From Spirochaetales bacterium (GTDB lineage: Bacteria; Spirochaetota; Spirochaetia; SZUA-6; DRHE01), in the NCBI GenBank assembly GCA_030604195.1, contig JAUVWI010000029.1:1-41050 (forward strand): 41,050 nucleotides of DNA, written 5' to 3'. The position numbers and the translations under genes were made by a program. Below are positions 31,358 through 39,888 of the stretch, piece by piece; position 1 is the stretch's first letter; every line of letters begins with the position of its first letter. A model generated the notes under the pieces. It made no database searches. It was not told the origin of the DNA and worked only from the letters and a program-made list of their open reading frames with translations.

Positions 31358-32807
31358 AGATTATTTCATATTCTCCGGACTTGACCAAAAGCCGGTAGAA
31401 TATTTTTCTATTTCTATCGGAAATATCATCGTAATATTCCACTTCAAACGGGATTTCACCGCTATCCTGCCGGATAATGCGCCCTGATCTGATCAATTGC
31501 CAGCTTACCTTTGTTCCTTTTTCCCGGGCCGGCTGCTGCAGGCTTACAGCAAAGGAAATAGTAACTTTACCGGCCGTCTTCAGTACCTCACCCTGTACAG
31601 CGCTTTCTGCCGGCAGCCTGCCTGTTACCGAGAAATCATCTAAGCTTATGCGGGAATCTCCTCCCTGGTATACTGCATACATACGCCCCTTTTTAAGGGC
31701 AGCAAGGATTTTCTCTGCTGATATTTCCTCTGCAAGAAATACAGTCTGGGCGCCGTCGAGCTGAAACCAGGGGCCGGCTGCGGTTTTGTGAAAATCTATG
31801 CTTCCCAGAGCCCAGACCGGATTTTCCAGTTCACCCTGCATATAGGCCAGCAGCAGCTTATCCCAAATCTCTCCTGCCTGATGAGCTATGCGCCGGTCTC
31901 CATAGAGCGCTTCAAACGCGGTAAAACCGGTGGTTTTTTCCAGTACCTGCGGATGCGGAGGTGTTTCAGCAACTCTGATTCCCTCTACTATCCTTTCCCT
32001 GGAACGGATTTCCGGACCATCCCAGGTGACTATTCCCCCCCTCTGTTGAACGTAATCAATGACCTCCTGATATGGAGCAAGTCCGGGATCTCCATGATAG
32101 GCATCATAAGGGGAGCTTTGAAAGGGATGGAAATTAATAAGACCCAGGAGGGCAAAGAGCAATATGAAGATGGTTATTATAGGGTGCTTTTTATTCTTGA
32201 AAGCTAAAAATAATCCAATAAGCCCCATAGCCAGCCAGGGCAGGCTATGGGGCAGCAACCTGGCCGTATACCTGAGTGAAGGCGAACCACCTATTACCGG
32301 CAGGTAACGGTAATCCTCATCCCTGGGAAGGCCAATAACATGCATATCCATCTTCACATTGTGCAGGCTTAAGGTTTTGTTAAAAGGGTTTCCCTGCCAG
32401 TAATAATGGGTTAAAAGCTCCAGTCCCGGTATTATTACCACCTCCTGCTGCTCACGGTTTATAGTGTGGATTTCTTTTAGATAGGTGTCCAATCCCTGGG
32501 ATACTACCGAGGGTCTTTGCCGCTTGATGCGCAGTAGATTGCGAAATGGCGGAAAACCATAGGCAAAAGCAATCCGGTGATGATCTCCCATAATGATGGC
32601 TTTTATTTTCTTCTCTCCGGCCTCTGCTGCCAGTTCTTGAAGGGTTAAAGCCCCGGTGCTGTAGGTTGACTGCACGCCAAAGGCTGCCGGGATTTGCAGA
32701 TAATCAACCTGCTCTCCGGTGATTTTAACAGTGCTGAGAATAAGGAAAATCAGGGTTATAAACATAGTAAAATATAAGCCCTTAGAGTAGGTGCTTTCCG
32801 TCTTCAT
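31329..32807 (-). CDS. Membrane-anchored, degenerate PHP-domain protein
   Basis: A 492-residue protein with an N-terminal membrane helix (about 10-28) and a further hydrophobic pair near residues 190-230. The soluble parts resemble PHP phosphoesterases: VQSTYSTGALTLQEL corresponds to HxHTxxSDG, IKAIIMGDHHRIAF to the TDHD motif, VVIIPGLELL to the conserved Glu strand and ALGSIDFHK to the GSDAH motif. Both His of the first motif are replaced (Gly and Gln), so metal binding is probably changed. A C-terminal beta-rich domain follows, as in CehA-type PHP proteins. ATG 32807 is chosen because AGGGA lies 8 nt upstream. It lies 25 bp after the mannosyltransferase remnant on the same strand. Confidence 0.75.
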   Translation of the reverse strand: MKTESTYSKGLYFTMFITLIFLILSTVKITGEQVDYLQIPAAFGVQSTYSTGALTLQELAAEAGEKKIKAIIMGDHHRIAFAYGFPPFRNLLRIKRQRPSVVSQGLDTYLKEIHTINREQQEVVIIPGLELLTHYYWQGNPFNKTLSLHNVKMDMHVIGLPRDEDYRYLPVIGGSPSLRYTARLLPHSLPWLAMGLIGLFLAFKNKKHPIITIFILLFALLGLINFHPFQSSPYDAYHGDPGLAPYQEVIDYVQQRGGIVTWDGPEIRSRERIVEGIRVAETPPHPQVLEKTTGFTAFEALYGDRRIAHQAGEIWDKLLLAYMQGELENPVWALGSIDFHKTAAGPWFQLDGAQTVFLAEEISAEKILAALKKGRMYAVYQGGDSRISLDDFSVTGRLPAESAVQGEVLKTAGKVTISFAVSLQQPAREKGTKVSWQLIRSGRIIRQDSGEIPFEVEYYDDISDRNRKIFYRLLVKSGEYEIISNPVFVILE

Positions 32808-32832
32808 GGTCAATCCCTCTGCCTGGTGCTTT

Positions 32833-33279
32833 TCATTTTTTGGCTATCTCTTCGAAATAGCGGTCAAAGCTCCGACTCAAGGCCCTGGTATCGGGAATGC
32901 CTGCTGTTAGCAAATTTTTTAGTTTTCGGTAGAGCTGCTCTTCATCATCATAGAGAGAGCAGTCATGGTATTCTCCGGGCAGCAACTCAGGATAGGAAAG
33001 CTGGCTTTCATGAAAATAGACCACCGAAGGCGGGCAGGTTTGCACCCAGAGAGACTTCAAGTCTGACAGTGACATCAGGTCTGAAATAAGCAGGAGGTCG
33101 TATTTGCCCGGATCCTTTATTTTATGAGAAAAGTACAGAGCCGCTCCTCTCATCCGCCATTTCCAGAATCGCTGCGGCAGGGTGTGTAAATTATAGTGGT
33201 GGCGGGAATGGCTGATTAACCCTTCGGCGAAGTCGCGATGAGAACCGCCGTAGAATGGCTCCAGGAAAAGTATCTTCAT
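32833..33279 (-). pseudogene. Internally deleted tRNA-queuosine mannosyltransferase (DUF3524/QTMAN-like)
   Basis: A 148-residue frame. Residues 1-95 match the N-terminal DUF3524 domain of tRNA-queuosine alpha-mannosyltransferases: MKILFLEPFYGGSHRDFAEGL, HTLPQRFWKWRMRGAAL, VVYFHESQLSYP. Residues 96-148 (ELLPGEYHDCSLYDDEEQLYRKLKNLL...) resemble the end of the same family. The central glycosyltransferase body, roughly 200 residues in full-length relatives, is missing, and reading frame is kept. The junction falls at LSYPE, a motif that relatives also carry near their C terminus, so a repeat-mediated deletion is likely. Start ATG 33279 and AGAGG upstream are intact. queG, another queuosine gene, lies 6.6 kb away. 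Confidence 0.7.
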
Positions 33280-33401
33280 TATTAACCTCTATCACGATCT
33301 TCGAATGTGCGGATTCCGATTGTAATTTCGCAAAAATTTTGTTAATAAACAAGATACTATTCGCTAGAATATTTGAACGTGTGAATGGAGGTTGAGAGCT
33401 C

Positions 33402-34217
33402 ATGAAAAGTAAGTCTGCAATCCCGTTTGAACCGGCTGAAATAGATCGCTATAAGCGGCAGGTTATTTTACCGGGATGGAGTGAAGAGACGCAACTGCTG
33501 CTGAAAGAATCGATAGTCTTTATTGCCGGGGCCGGCGGACTGGGAAGTTCGGCCGCCATATATCTGGCTGCAGCCGGTGTGGGTACTTTACGGATTTGTG
33601 ATAAGGGAGATGTTGAGCTCTCCAATCTAAACCGGCAGATTCTGTACAGCGACTCAGATGTTGGCAAAAGCAAGGTGAGTTCCGCGGAGCGAACCCTGAC
33701 GGCAATCAATCCCCACCTGAAAGTAGTGACTCTGGCGGAAGAGATAAAAAGGACTAATATCTCCACTCTGGTGGGAAATGCGCGCATTATGATCGATTGT
33801 TTGGACAACTTTGCCGGGCGCTATGTGCTCAATGAATATGCAGTGCAAAGCGGGATTCCCCTGGTTCATGCCGGTGTTTACGCGTTGTCCGGGCAGATCA
33901 CTTTTATCCAGCCACCGGAGACTCCCTGCCTGGCCTGCATTATTCCTGAAATACCGCCCGCGGCTTCCGGGCCATCTGAGGCTGCACCACGATCTGAAGT
34001 CACCCCGCCATCTGAGGCCGGGATTTTTCCTGTTCTGGGAGCTGCAGTTGGGATTCTTGGCTCCTTAGAGGCTATGGAAGCTGTCAAATACTTAAGCGGT
34101 ACCGGGTCCCTGCTTAAAAATAGGCTACTGTTCATAGATGGCGATACATTGCGCTTCCAGGAGATAAATGTGGCAAGGGAGCTGAAGTGCCCGGTATGCG
34201 GCCATTTGCCCGTTTAA
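33402..34217 (+). CDS. MoeB/ThiF/HesA-family E1-like adenylyltransferase
   Basis: A 271-residue protein of the ThiF/MoeB family: N-terminal ERYxRQ-type motif (DRYKRQVILPGW), ATP loop VFIAGAGGLGSSAAIYLAAAGVG, DKGDVELSNLNRQILY, IDCLDNFAGRYVLN, and zinc cysteines CLAC (about 180-183) and CPVC (about 263-266). It adenylates the C terminus of a ubiquitin-like sulfur carrier such as MoaD or ThiS. Next to xanthine dehydrogenase genes (convergent, 16 bp apart), a molybdopterin-cofactor role is plausible. A Pro/Ser/Ala/Glu-rich insert with repeating PSEA units lies right after the first zinc pair. ATG 33402 has GGAGG 11 nt upstream. Confidence 0.88.
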   Translation: MKSKSAIPFEPAEIDRYKRQVILPGWSEETQLLLKESIVFIAGAGGLGSSAAIYLAAAGVGTLRICDKGDVELSNLNRQILYSDSDVGKSKVSSAERTLTAINPHLKVVTLAEEIKRTNISTLVGNARIMIDCLDNFAGRYVLNEYAVQSGIPLVHAGVYALSGQITFIQPPETPCLACIIPEIPPAASGPSEAAPRSEVTPPSEAGIFPVLGAAVGILGSLEAMEAVKYLSGTGSLLKNRLLFIDGDTLRFQEINVARELKCPVCGHLPV

Positions 34218-34233
34218 TGGGAACAACGAGAAA

Positions 34234-36486
34234 TCATTTGTAAAGAGTCAAGAGTACCTTTTCCGGTGTAAGTGGTGAATCATAGGGTATTTCCATGTCC
34301 GGGCGAAATGCCCTCATGGCTTCTATCAGTGCCCAGTAAACAGCGATGCCGTACATAAAGGGAGGCTCACCCACCGCTTTTGAGTTAAATATACCCAATG
34401 GATTATTCGGGTTTTCCAGAAAATGAATGGTTATCTCCCGCGGGGTAAAATAGATATCCGGGACCTTATAATTGGTGAGGCTGTCGGTCAGAAGCCTGCC
34501 CTGATCAGAATAGAGAAGTTCTTCCAGGGTCAGCCAGCCGATTCCCTGTACAATAGCTCCCTCTGCCTGACCGAGGTCAATTAAACGGTTGAGACTGCGG
34601 CCAAAGTCGTGAACCACCTTTACCGAATCCACCTGGTAAATACCGCGCAGACAATCCAGGGTTACTTCAATTATGGCCGTTCCGTAAACCAGGTAGGCAA
34701 AGGGCCGCCCCTTTTCCTTTTTCTTGTCAAAGTGTATGTCCGGGGTGGCATAGTGGGCCTGGGCGGAGAGGCTCACCCTTTTCAGGTAAGCTATGGTAAT
34801 TAGCTTTTCCCAGTCAAGGTCGGTTCTCTTGCCAGTGTCCAGTACCTGTTCCTGCTCAATGGTAATGCGGCCGGGGTCATTATGGCCTTGTTCAGCGGCT
34901 GCTGTACGGCGGAGGCGCTCTAAAATAATGCGACAGGCCAATTCTGTTGCTTTGCCATTGAGATCCGCCCCGGTGCTGGCAGCAGTGGGAGATGTATTTG
35001 CAGCTCTGGTTGTATTAGTGCTTTCAATTTTTATACGCTCTGGTGAAATTGAGAAGATTTCAGCGGCAACCTGAAGAATTTTGACGTTAACTCCCTGGCC
35101 CATTTCTACCGCTCCGGTGCTTATGCTGACGCTGCCGTCGGTATAAACATGCACCAGTCCATTTGCCTGATTGAGAAAAATGGTGGTAAAAGAAATACCG
35201 AAACATACAGGCATGAAGGCCATTCCCTTTTTAACAAGCCGGTGCTCTCTATTGAAAGCCCGGATTTCCTGCTTAATTTTATCGCTATTGAATCTCTTTT
35301 CCGTTTCCTGCCAACAGGGTTCAGCCTGGCAATGCTCCACCTTCATACCGAAGTGAAAATAATCGCCGTTTTTAAGAAGATTCAGCTTCTGGATTTCAGA
35401 GGGGTCTTTTCCCATGGCTGCAGCGGCCTTGAAAATAGCAGCTTCCATGACAAACATGGCCTGGGGAGCTCCGAAACCACGGAAAGCCGTGTTGGACGGC
35501 AGGTTGGTTCGGCAGCTTATACCGGTTGCCTTTACATTGGGAATAAAATAGCTTCCTGCAGCGTGAAACAGAGTACGTTCCAGGATGGCAGGTGAAAGGT
35601 CGGCCGTTGCGCCGGCATTCTGGTAAAAGGTAACCTCATAAGCCAGCATTCGGCCATGCGCATCCAATCCCAGCCGGTAATCCGAAGAATAGGGATGGCG
35701 CTTCCCTGTGCAGCGCATATCCTCACCCCGGCGCAGCACCAGCTTAACCGGTTTTTTTAAAGTGACGGCAGCCAGCCCGGCCATTACCGCCCAGGCCGTG
35801 GCTTGTTCTTCTTTGCCGCCGAACGCGCCGCCCAGGCGGTGGACCTCGACCTCGATCCGGTGCATGGAAAGCCCGGTAACTCTGGCAGTCATCCGCTGAA
35901 CCAGGGTGGGATTCTGGGTTGCCGAAATTATCTTCAGGCCCCCATTATCGGTTGGCAGGGCCAGGGCGCCCTGGGTTTCCAGGTAGAGGTGCTCCTGGCC
36001 CCCTGAATCAACTCTGCCTTCTACGATCAGGCTGCAATTCTGCCAGCTTTTTTCAACATCGCCGCTTGAGAAGGTGCGGGGAGGGCAGATAAGCATATCC
36101 ATGGCTGCCGCCCGGCGGGGATCAAAAACAGGTTCCAGCTCTTCTATCTCAGCCTGCATGGCCCTTACTCCGGCTGAAGCAATCTCAGGGCTTCGCGCTA
36201 TGACCAGGGCAATAGCCTGTCCCTGGTAGTGAAGGTTTTGATCAGCCAGAAGGGGCTCATCAGGAAAGATACTGCCGATCTGATTCTCGCCGGGAATGGA
36301 TGCTTCGGTAATTATTATTTCTACACCGGGGATCTTTTCCGCTTCCTTGAGGTTTAGTCCGTTAAGGCGGCCGTGTGCAATGGGTGAAACGAATACCGCT
36401 CCATAGAGCAGGTTTTCCGGCAGGGGCTGGTCGTCTATAAAACGGGATTCACCACGGAGGTGCAGCCGGGGTTCCTGAACATTCAT
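34234..36486 (-). CDS. Xanthine dehydrogenase family, molybdopterin-binding subunit
   Basis: A 750-residue molybdenum hydroxylase large subunit. Motifs: GGAFGGKEEQAT (Moco binding), RGFGAPQAMF (substrate Arg region), TGAVEMGQGVNVKILQ (Gln near Mo) and the active-site Glu in KAVGEPPFMYGIAVYWA. It should hydroxylate a purine or other N-heterocycle. ATG 36486 is chosen because AGGAAG lies 5 nt upstream and the family begins at MNVQEPRLHLRGESRFIDD; an in-frame extension to 36540 is not needed. The [2Fe-2S]/FAD subunit gene precedes it by 96 bp. The usual order of FAD, Fe-S and Mo subunits is condensed into two genes. Confidence 0.93.
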   Translation of the reverse strand: MNVQEPRLHLRGESRFIDDQPLPENLLYGAVFVSPIAHGRLNGLNLKEAEKIPGVEIIITEASIPGENQIGSIFPDEPLLADQNLHYQGQAIALVIARSPEIASAGVRAMQAEIEELEPVFDPRRAAAMDMLICPPRTFSSGDVEKSWQNCSLIVEGRVDSGGQEHLYLETQGALALPTDNGGLKIISATQNPTLVQRMTARVTGLSMHRIEVEVHRLGGAFGGKEEQATAWAVMAGLAAVTLKKPVKLVLRRGEDMRCTGKRHPYSSDYRLGLDAHGRMLAYEVTFYQNAGATADLSPAILERTLFHAAGSYFIPNVKATGISCRTNLPSNTAFRGFGAPQAMFVMEAAIFKAAAAMGKDPSEIQKLNLLKNGDYFHFGMKVEHCQAEPCWQETEKRFNSDKIKQEIRAFNREHRLVKKGMAFMPVCFGISFTTIFLNQANGLVHVYTDGSVSISTGAVEMGQGVNVKILQVAAEIFSISPERIKIESTNTTRAANTSPTAASTGADLNGKATELACRIILERLRRTAAAEQGHNDPGRITIEQEQVLDTGKRTDLDWEKLITIAYLKRVSLSAQAHYATPDIHFDKKKEKGRPFAYLVYGTAIIEVTLDCLRGIYQVDSVKVVHDFGRSLNRLIDLGQAEGAIVQGIGWLTLEELLYSDQGRLLTDSLTNYKVPDIYFTPREITIHFLENPNNPLGIFNSKAVGEPPFMYGIAVYWALIEAMRAFRPDMEIPYDSPLTPEKVLLTLYK

Positions 36487-36582
36487 TTCGTCTTCCTCCC
36501 ATAGCAGTACCATGCTGGCATGTGCCATCTTCGACTGCAATGGACTTAAAATTTCTTGCTATAATAACAAGACATTGAGCTA

Positions 36583-38274
36583 TCATAGCATTGAGCCAAT
36601 CACCTCTTCAGTGATAATGTTCGGAAAAAGAACCAGGAAATGAGCCAGGATCAGCTGCTCCAGCAGGAGTCTCTTATATTGAGCTGTTCCGCGTACATCG
36701 GTAATGGGTGATATCTCCTCAACGCAGATATTAAGAAGCTCTGCCAGGAGTTCTTCAGAGAGCCGTTTTCCCTTGAGGAATTTTGAACTCCTGGATAGAT
36801 AAAGGGGAACTGGAGCCACACCTCCGGCAGAGAGATGGACCTCATTCAATACCTGACCATTACTCTTAACGGAGATTGCGGAATTAACACTGGCAATGTC
36901 CAGATGGCGCCGCCGGCTTACCTTCTCAAAATTAAATAGCAGCGGTTGCCGGGCGTCCAGCGCCTGACCGGCAGGCTGGTGGCTATCGCTTGCTTTAACA
37001 CCACCAGCAGCAACAACAGGAGCTCTCTGTAACTCATTTTCTCCGGAAACAGCAAAATCAATCTGCTGGATCAGTTCATTCTCGTGCAAAGCAACCTTCT
37101 TGTAGTCCAGGAAAAAATCTCTTAACAACAGCTTGCGTGATTCTCCTCTGTTGGGCTTGAGAGTCAGTGAGGCGTCCAGGGCCAGCAGCATAACGGAAAG
37201 ATCACCGATTGGCGAGGCGTTCAGAATATTACCACCCACAGTGGCCCGGTTGCGTATAAGAGTGGAGGAAACCAGCTGAAGATAATCGGGTATGCTGGGG
37301 AATATTTCCCGGAGTAGGGCCGATTCCATTAATTCCCCGGCCGTTACCCCGGCACCGATATAAATTCGATTTTGCTGCCGGAAGATACCGGCCATTTCCC
37401 TGTTGCCTGAGATAAACTCTATGTTTTTATTGATCAAATGCTCAGGTTGCTGAACCAGGAGATCAGTGCCGCCGGCCACAACAACGGCGGGTTTTATTTT
37501 GCCGGCAGCAGTTTCCCGTTGATGATTTTTATCCAGACGGCTCAGGCGGTCGGTCATGGTTAGCAGATATCGCGGTATCAGGCCAAGGTTAACCAGCTTT
37601 GTCAGGTGATCTCCGGGACCTTTCAGTGAAGGAGCAAATTCTTCTATTAAGCTGGCTAATGCGCGTTTTATGGAGATGTAACCGGTGCAGCGGCAGATAT
37701 TCCCATCTACACTATTTACAGCTTCCCGGTAATCAAGTTGCGGATGGTTGAGCAAGTAACCGGTAATTGCCATTACAAATCCCGGTGTACAAAAACCGCA
37801 TTGAATAGCGCCCTTGTCGGTCAGTGCCTTCTGAATGGGGTTTAACCCCATGCCCTTTTCATTTTCTTCAGGATTCAAGCCTTCGATAGTGATCAGGTGT
37901 TTGCCTGCCAGATCTCCCAGCGGCAGCAGGCAGGAACAGACAGGATGGTATTCTACCTGATTCCCTTTCAGCTCTCCGAGCAGAATTGTACAGGCACCGC
38001 AATCTCCCTCTCTGCAGGCTTCTTTTGTTCCGGTTAAACGTTTTTCCCGGCGGATATAATCCAGGGCTGCTGTGGCCGGGGGGAGGGAGGAATGAACATC
38101 TTCCCTGTTCAGGATGAAATGGACGGCACCTTCCCCACCGCAGCTCAGAGGCACAACCGAAGTTCTAAAAGCATAAGCAGCAGATAATATATTCGGGCGC
38201 CCTAAAGGACTTCCTTCGGTCGCTGATTGATAATTTATTGCGCTGAAAGTGTAAAATTCTAAAGGAAATAGCAT
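36583..38274 (-). CDS. Xanthine dehydrogenase family, fused [2Fe-2S] and FAD subunit
   Basis: An XdhA-type small chain. A plant-ferredoxin [2Fe-2S] domain (CREGDCGACTILLG) is followed by the helical [2Fe-2S] domain (CGFCTPGFVMAI...NICRCTGY). The FAD domain has VVVAGGTDLLV, the STLIRNRATVGGNILNASPIGD loop, and a C-terminal CO-dehydrogenase-flavoprotein part. The start is doubtful: family homology begins only at VHFILNRED (about 38124), where no ATG, GTG or TTG exists. ATG 38274, 7 nt after the upstream stop, adds 50 residues without family likeness; GTG 38154 is the nearest alternative, and neither has a Shine-Dalgarno sequence. A GVKASDSHQPAGQALDARQP-type linker is lineage-specific. Confidence 0.88.
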   Translation of the reverse strand: MLFPLEFYTFSAINYQSATEGSPLGRPNILSAAYAFRTSVVPLSCGGEGAVHFILNREDVHSSLPPATAALDYIRREKRLTGTKEACREGDCGACTILLGELKGNQVEYHPVCSCLLPLGDLAGKHLITIEGLNPEENEKGMGLNPIQKALTDKGAIQCGFCTPGFVMAITGYLLNHPQLDYREAVNSVDGNICRCTGYISIKRALASLIEEFAPSLKGPGDHLTKLVNLGLIPRYLLTMTDRLSRLDKNHQRETAAGKIKPAVVVAGGTDLLVQQPEHLINKNIEFISGNREMAGIFRQQNRIYIGAGVTAGELMESALLREIFPSIPDYLQLVSSTLIRNRATVGGNILNASPIGDLSVMLLALDASLTLKPNRGESRKLLLRDFFLDYKKVALHENELIQQIDFAVSGENELQRAPVVAAGGVKASDSHQPAGQALDARQPLLFNFEKVSRRRHLDIASVNSAISVKSNGQVLNEVHLSAGGVAPVPLYLSRSSKFLKGKRLSEELLAELLNICVEEISPITDVRGTAQYKRLLLEQLILAHFLVLFPNIITEEVIGSML

Positions 38275-38281
38275 AGTGAGT

Positions 38282-39853
38282 CTATTTGACGAAAAACTGC
38301 ATAAGCTGAACAAAGTAATAAATCTGTTTGTAAACAGCCAGAATCATCTCTTTTATATTTTTATCAGAGCGTGATTGAAGTTCCCTCCAGTTTATGATCA
38401 GCTCGGGGTGCTGTTTGCCATAATCCTCCATGATCATTTTCAAGACTTTTCCAAGGGTGATACACTGCTGAGCTGAGCTAATTATAAGCGTTCTTGCCTG
38501 GTCATTGATCTCTTTTACTATTTTCCTGAGCAGGGCAGTGGCATTTTTATCGCGTTCCGATTTATACATCAATGACTTAATCTTTTTACCGTTTTCTTCA
38601 TCCTCACTCAATTGGGTATCGAACTTCATGAGTTCATCTGACAGGGTCAGAAGCTGGTGAAAGGCTTCTGAGAGCTGCTGTGAGGGTATATTATTTGTCC
38701 ACCTGGCGGGAACAAGCAGAATATCCGTTAACTGGCGGACATCCTTTTTCACGAAATCAAGTAAGAAAGCCTTAAGATAGTTTAATGGAGTAATATAGAT
38801 ATATCCGCCTATCATCTTCTTGGAGAAGAGAAGATTGGCTTTTTCAGAGTAATTGGATAACCTGGAAACCGAAGCGGTGCCGAATAATTTTTTAGCCAGG
38901 CTGTCAATCTTACTGGTTTTTCTTTCACGTGAGATCTTCTGCAATAGCATTTCTGTCTGCATCTTTAAACCGGATAGATAAGCCTCCACAATTTTTTCTT
39001 TGTATATGCGCGGCTTCACCTTTAAGAAAGGATCCTCTTCAATAAGCTGTGCTATTTTCTCAAAAGTTTTTGATTTCTTGGTCTGACCCATTTGCTGCAT
39101 CAGTTTGCGTAAGCTCTCCCTTGATATTACTTCGACACCCCGGTATATCCTTAACACATCGAGAATAGGGTCCCACTTTGCCTGATGATCAACAGCAGGG
39201 AGTATTTCCAGGAAATCTTTTAGCTCATCAATTATGTAACTGCCGTTGATAGTCTCAAAACGGGGGTTATATGAAAAAGCTGCTTCCGGCAGGGCGGAGT
39301 CGAATTTCTTCAGCAGGAAGAAATAATCAAAACTGACCAGGTCCAGAAGCACAGAGAGGCTCTGGTAGTCGCTGTTGACCTGATTAATCCTGTTGATGTC
39401 AAAATTGGCGAAAAAGGCTTTAATATCAGTTTTTATTGATTGCAGAAGCGTTTTAAAGTCAGTTTGATCGGCTTTAGCTCTTATAGCCTCTTCAGAGAGC
39501 TTTTCCTTTAACGCCTCCTGCTCCGGGGAAAATGCCGTTTCAATAATTATAATCTTCAGTGTCTTCGAAGAATCGGCGTGGCTGAGGATAGCCTGGGCAG
39601 GTCCGAAGGTTTTATAACACTCAAAAAAGAAGCGGGCCAGATTGGGATCTACAGAACCGTTCTTTGGCGAATAATACCTGGGCTTGCTCTTCTTTACTCC
39701 TTTGGCAATCTCTTTGAGCAACTTCTGTTTTTCCTTCTCTTTATCGTCTGCGCCGCTTACGATTGAAAGCAGGCGTTGAAAGAAGGACTGAGTATCAGTT
39801 GCCGGAGCCGGCTTGTTTTCGCCGCTGTTTGCAGGGTTGTTCATAGATTCCAT
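38282..39853 (-). CDS. DUF5312-like spirochaete protein
   Basis: A 523-residue, mainly helical protein with a disordered N-terminal 25 residues (MESMNNPANSGENKPAPATD) and then FFQRLLSIVSGADDKEKEKQKLLKEIAKGVKKSKPRYY. The architecture and motifs (DFEL-type helices, GGYIYITPLNYLKAFLLDFVKKDVRQL) match my memory of DUF5312, a family largely limited to spirochaetes; function unknown. It provides the main taxonomic clue. No signal peptide or membrane helix is seen. ATG 39853 is chosen because a TTGACA-17-TACCAT promoter ends 6 nt upstream, predicting a leaderless message; ATG 39844 is the alternative. The xanthine dehydrogenase small subunit follows within 7 nt. Confidence 0.75.
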   Translation of the reverse strand: MESMNNPANSGENKPAPATDTQSFFQRLLSIVSGADDKEKEKQKLLKEIAKGVKKSKPRYYSPKNGSVDPNLARFFFECYKTFGPAQAILSHADSSKTLKIIIIETAFSPEQEALKEKLSEEAIRAKADQTDFKTLLQSIKTDIKAFFANFDINRINQVNSDYQSLSVLLDLVSFDYFFLLKKFDSALPEAAFSYNPRFETINGSYIIDELKDFLEILPAVDHQAKWDPILDVLRIYRGVEVISRESLRKLMQQMGQTKKSKTFEKIAQLIEEDPFLKVKPRIYKEKIVEAYLSGLKMQTEMLLQKISRERKTSKIDSLAKKLFGTASVSRLSNYSEKANLLFSKKMIGGYIYITPLNYLKAFLLDFVKKDVRQLTDILLVPARWTNNIPSQQLSEAFHQLLTLSDELMKFDTQLSEDEENGKKIKSLMYKSERDKNATALLRKIVKEINDQARTLIISSAQQCITLGKVLKMIMEDYGKQHPELIINWRELQSRSDKNIKEMILAVYKQIYYFVQLMQFFVK

Positions 39854-39859
39854 GTAATA

Positions 39860-39888
39860 ATGGTAGGGCAAAAGACTTTCATTGTCAA
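39860..39888 (-). promoter_or_regulatory. Promoter of the DUF5312-like gene, predicted leaderless
   Basis: On the minus strand TTGACA (39883-39888) and TACCAT (39860-39865) are 17 bp apart, with ATG 39853 after 6 nt. The -35 overlaps TTGTCA (39882-39887) on the plus strand, which pairs with TATAAT at 39907-39912 (19-bp spacer) and may drive queG, so the two genes may share a back-to-back -35 region. Confidence 0.5.
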
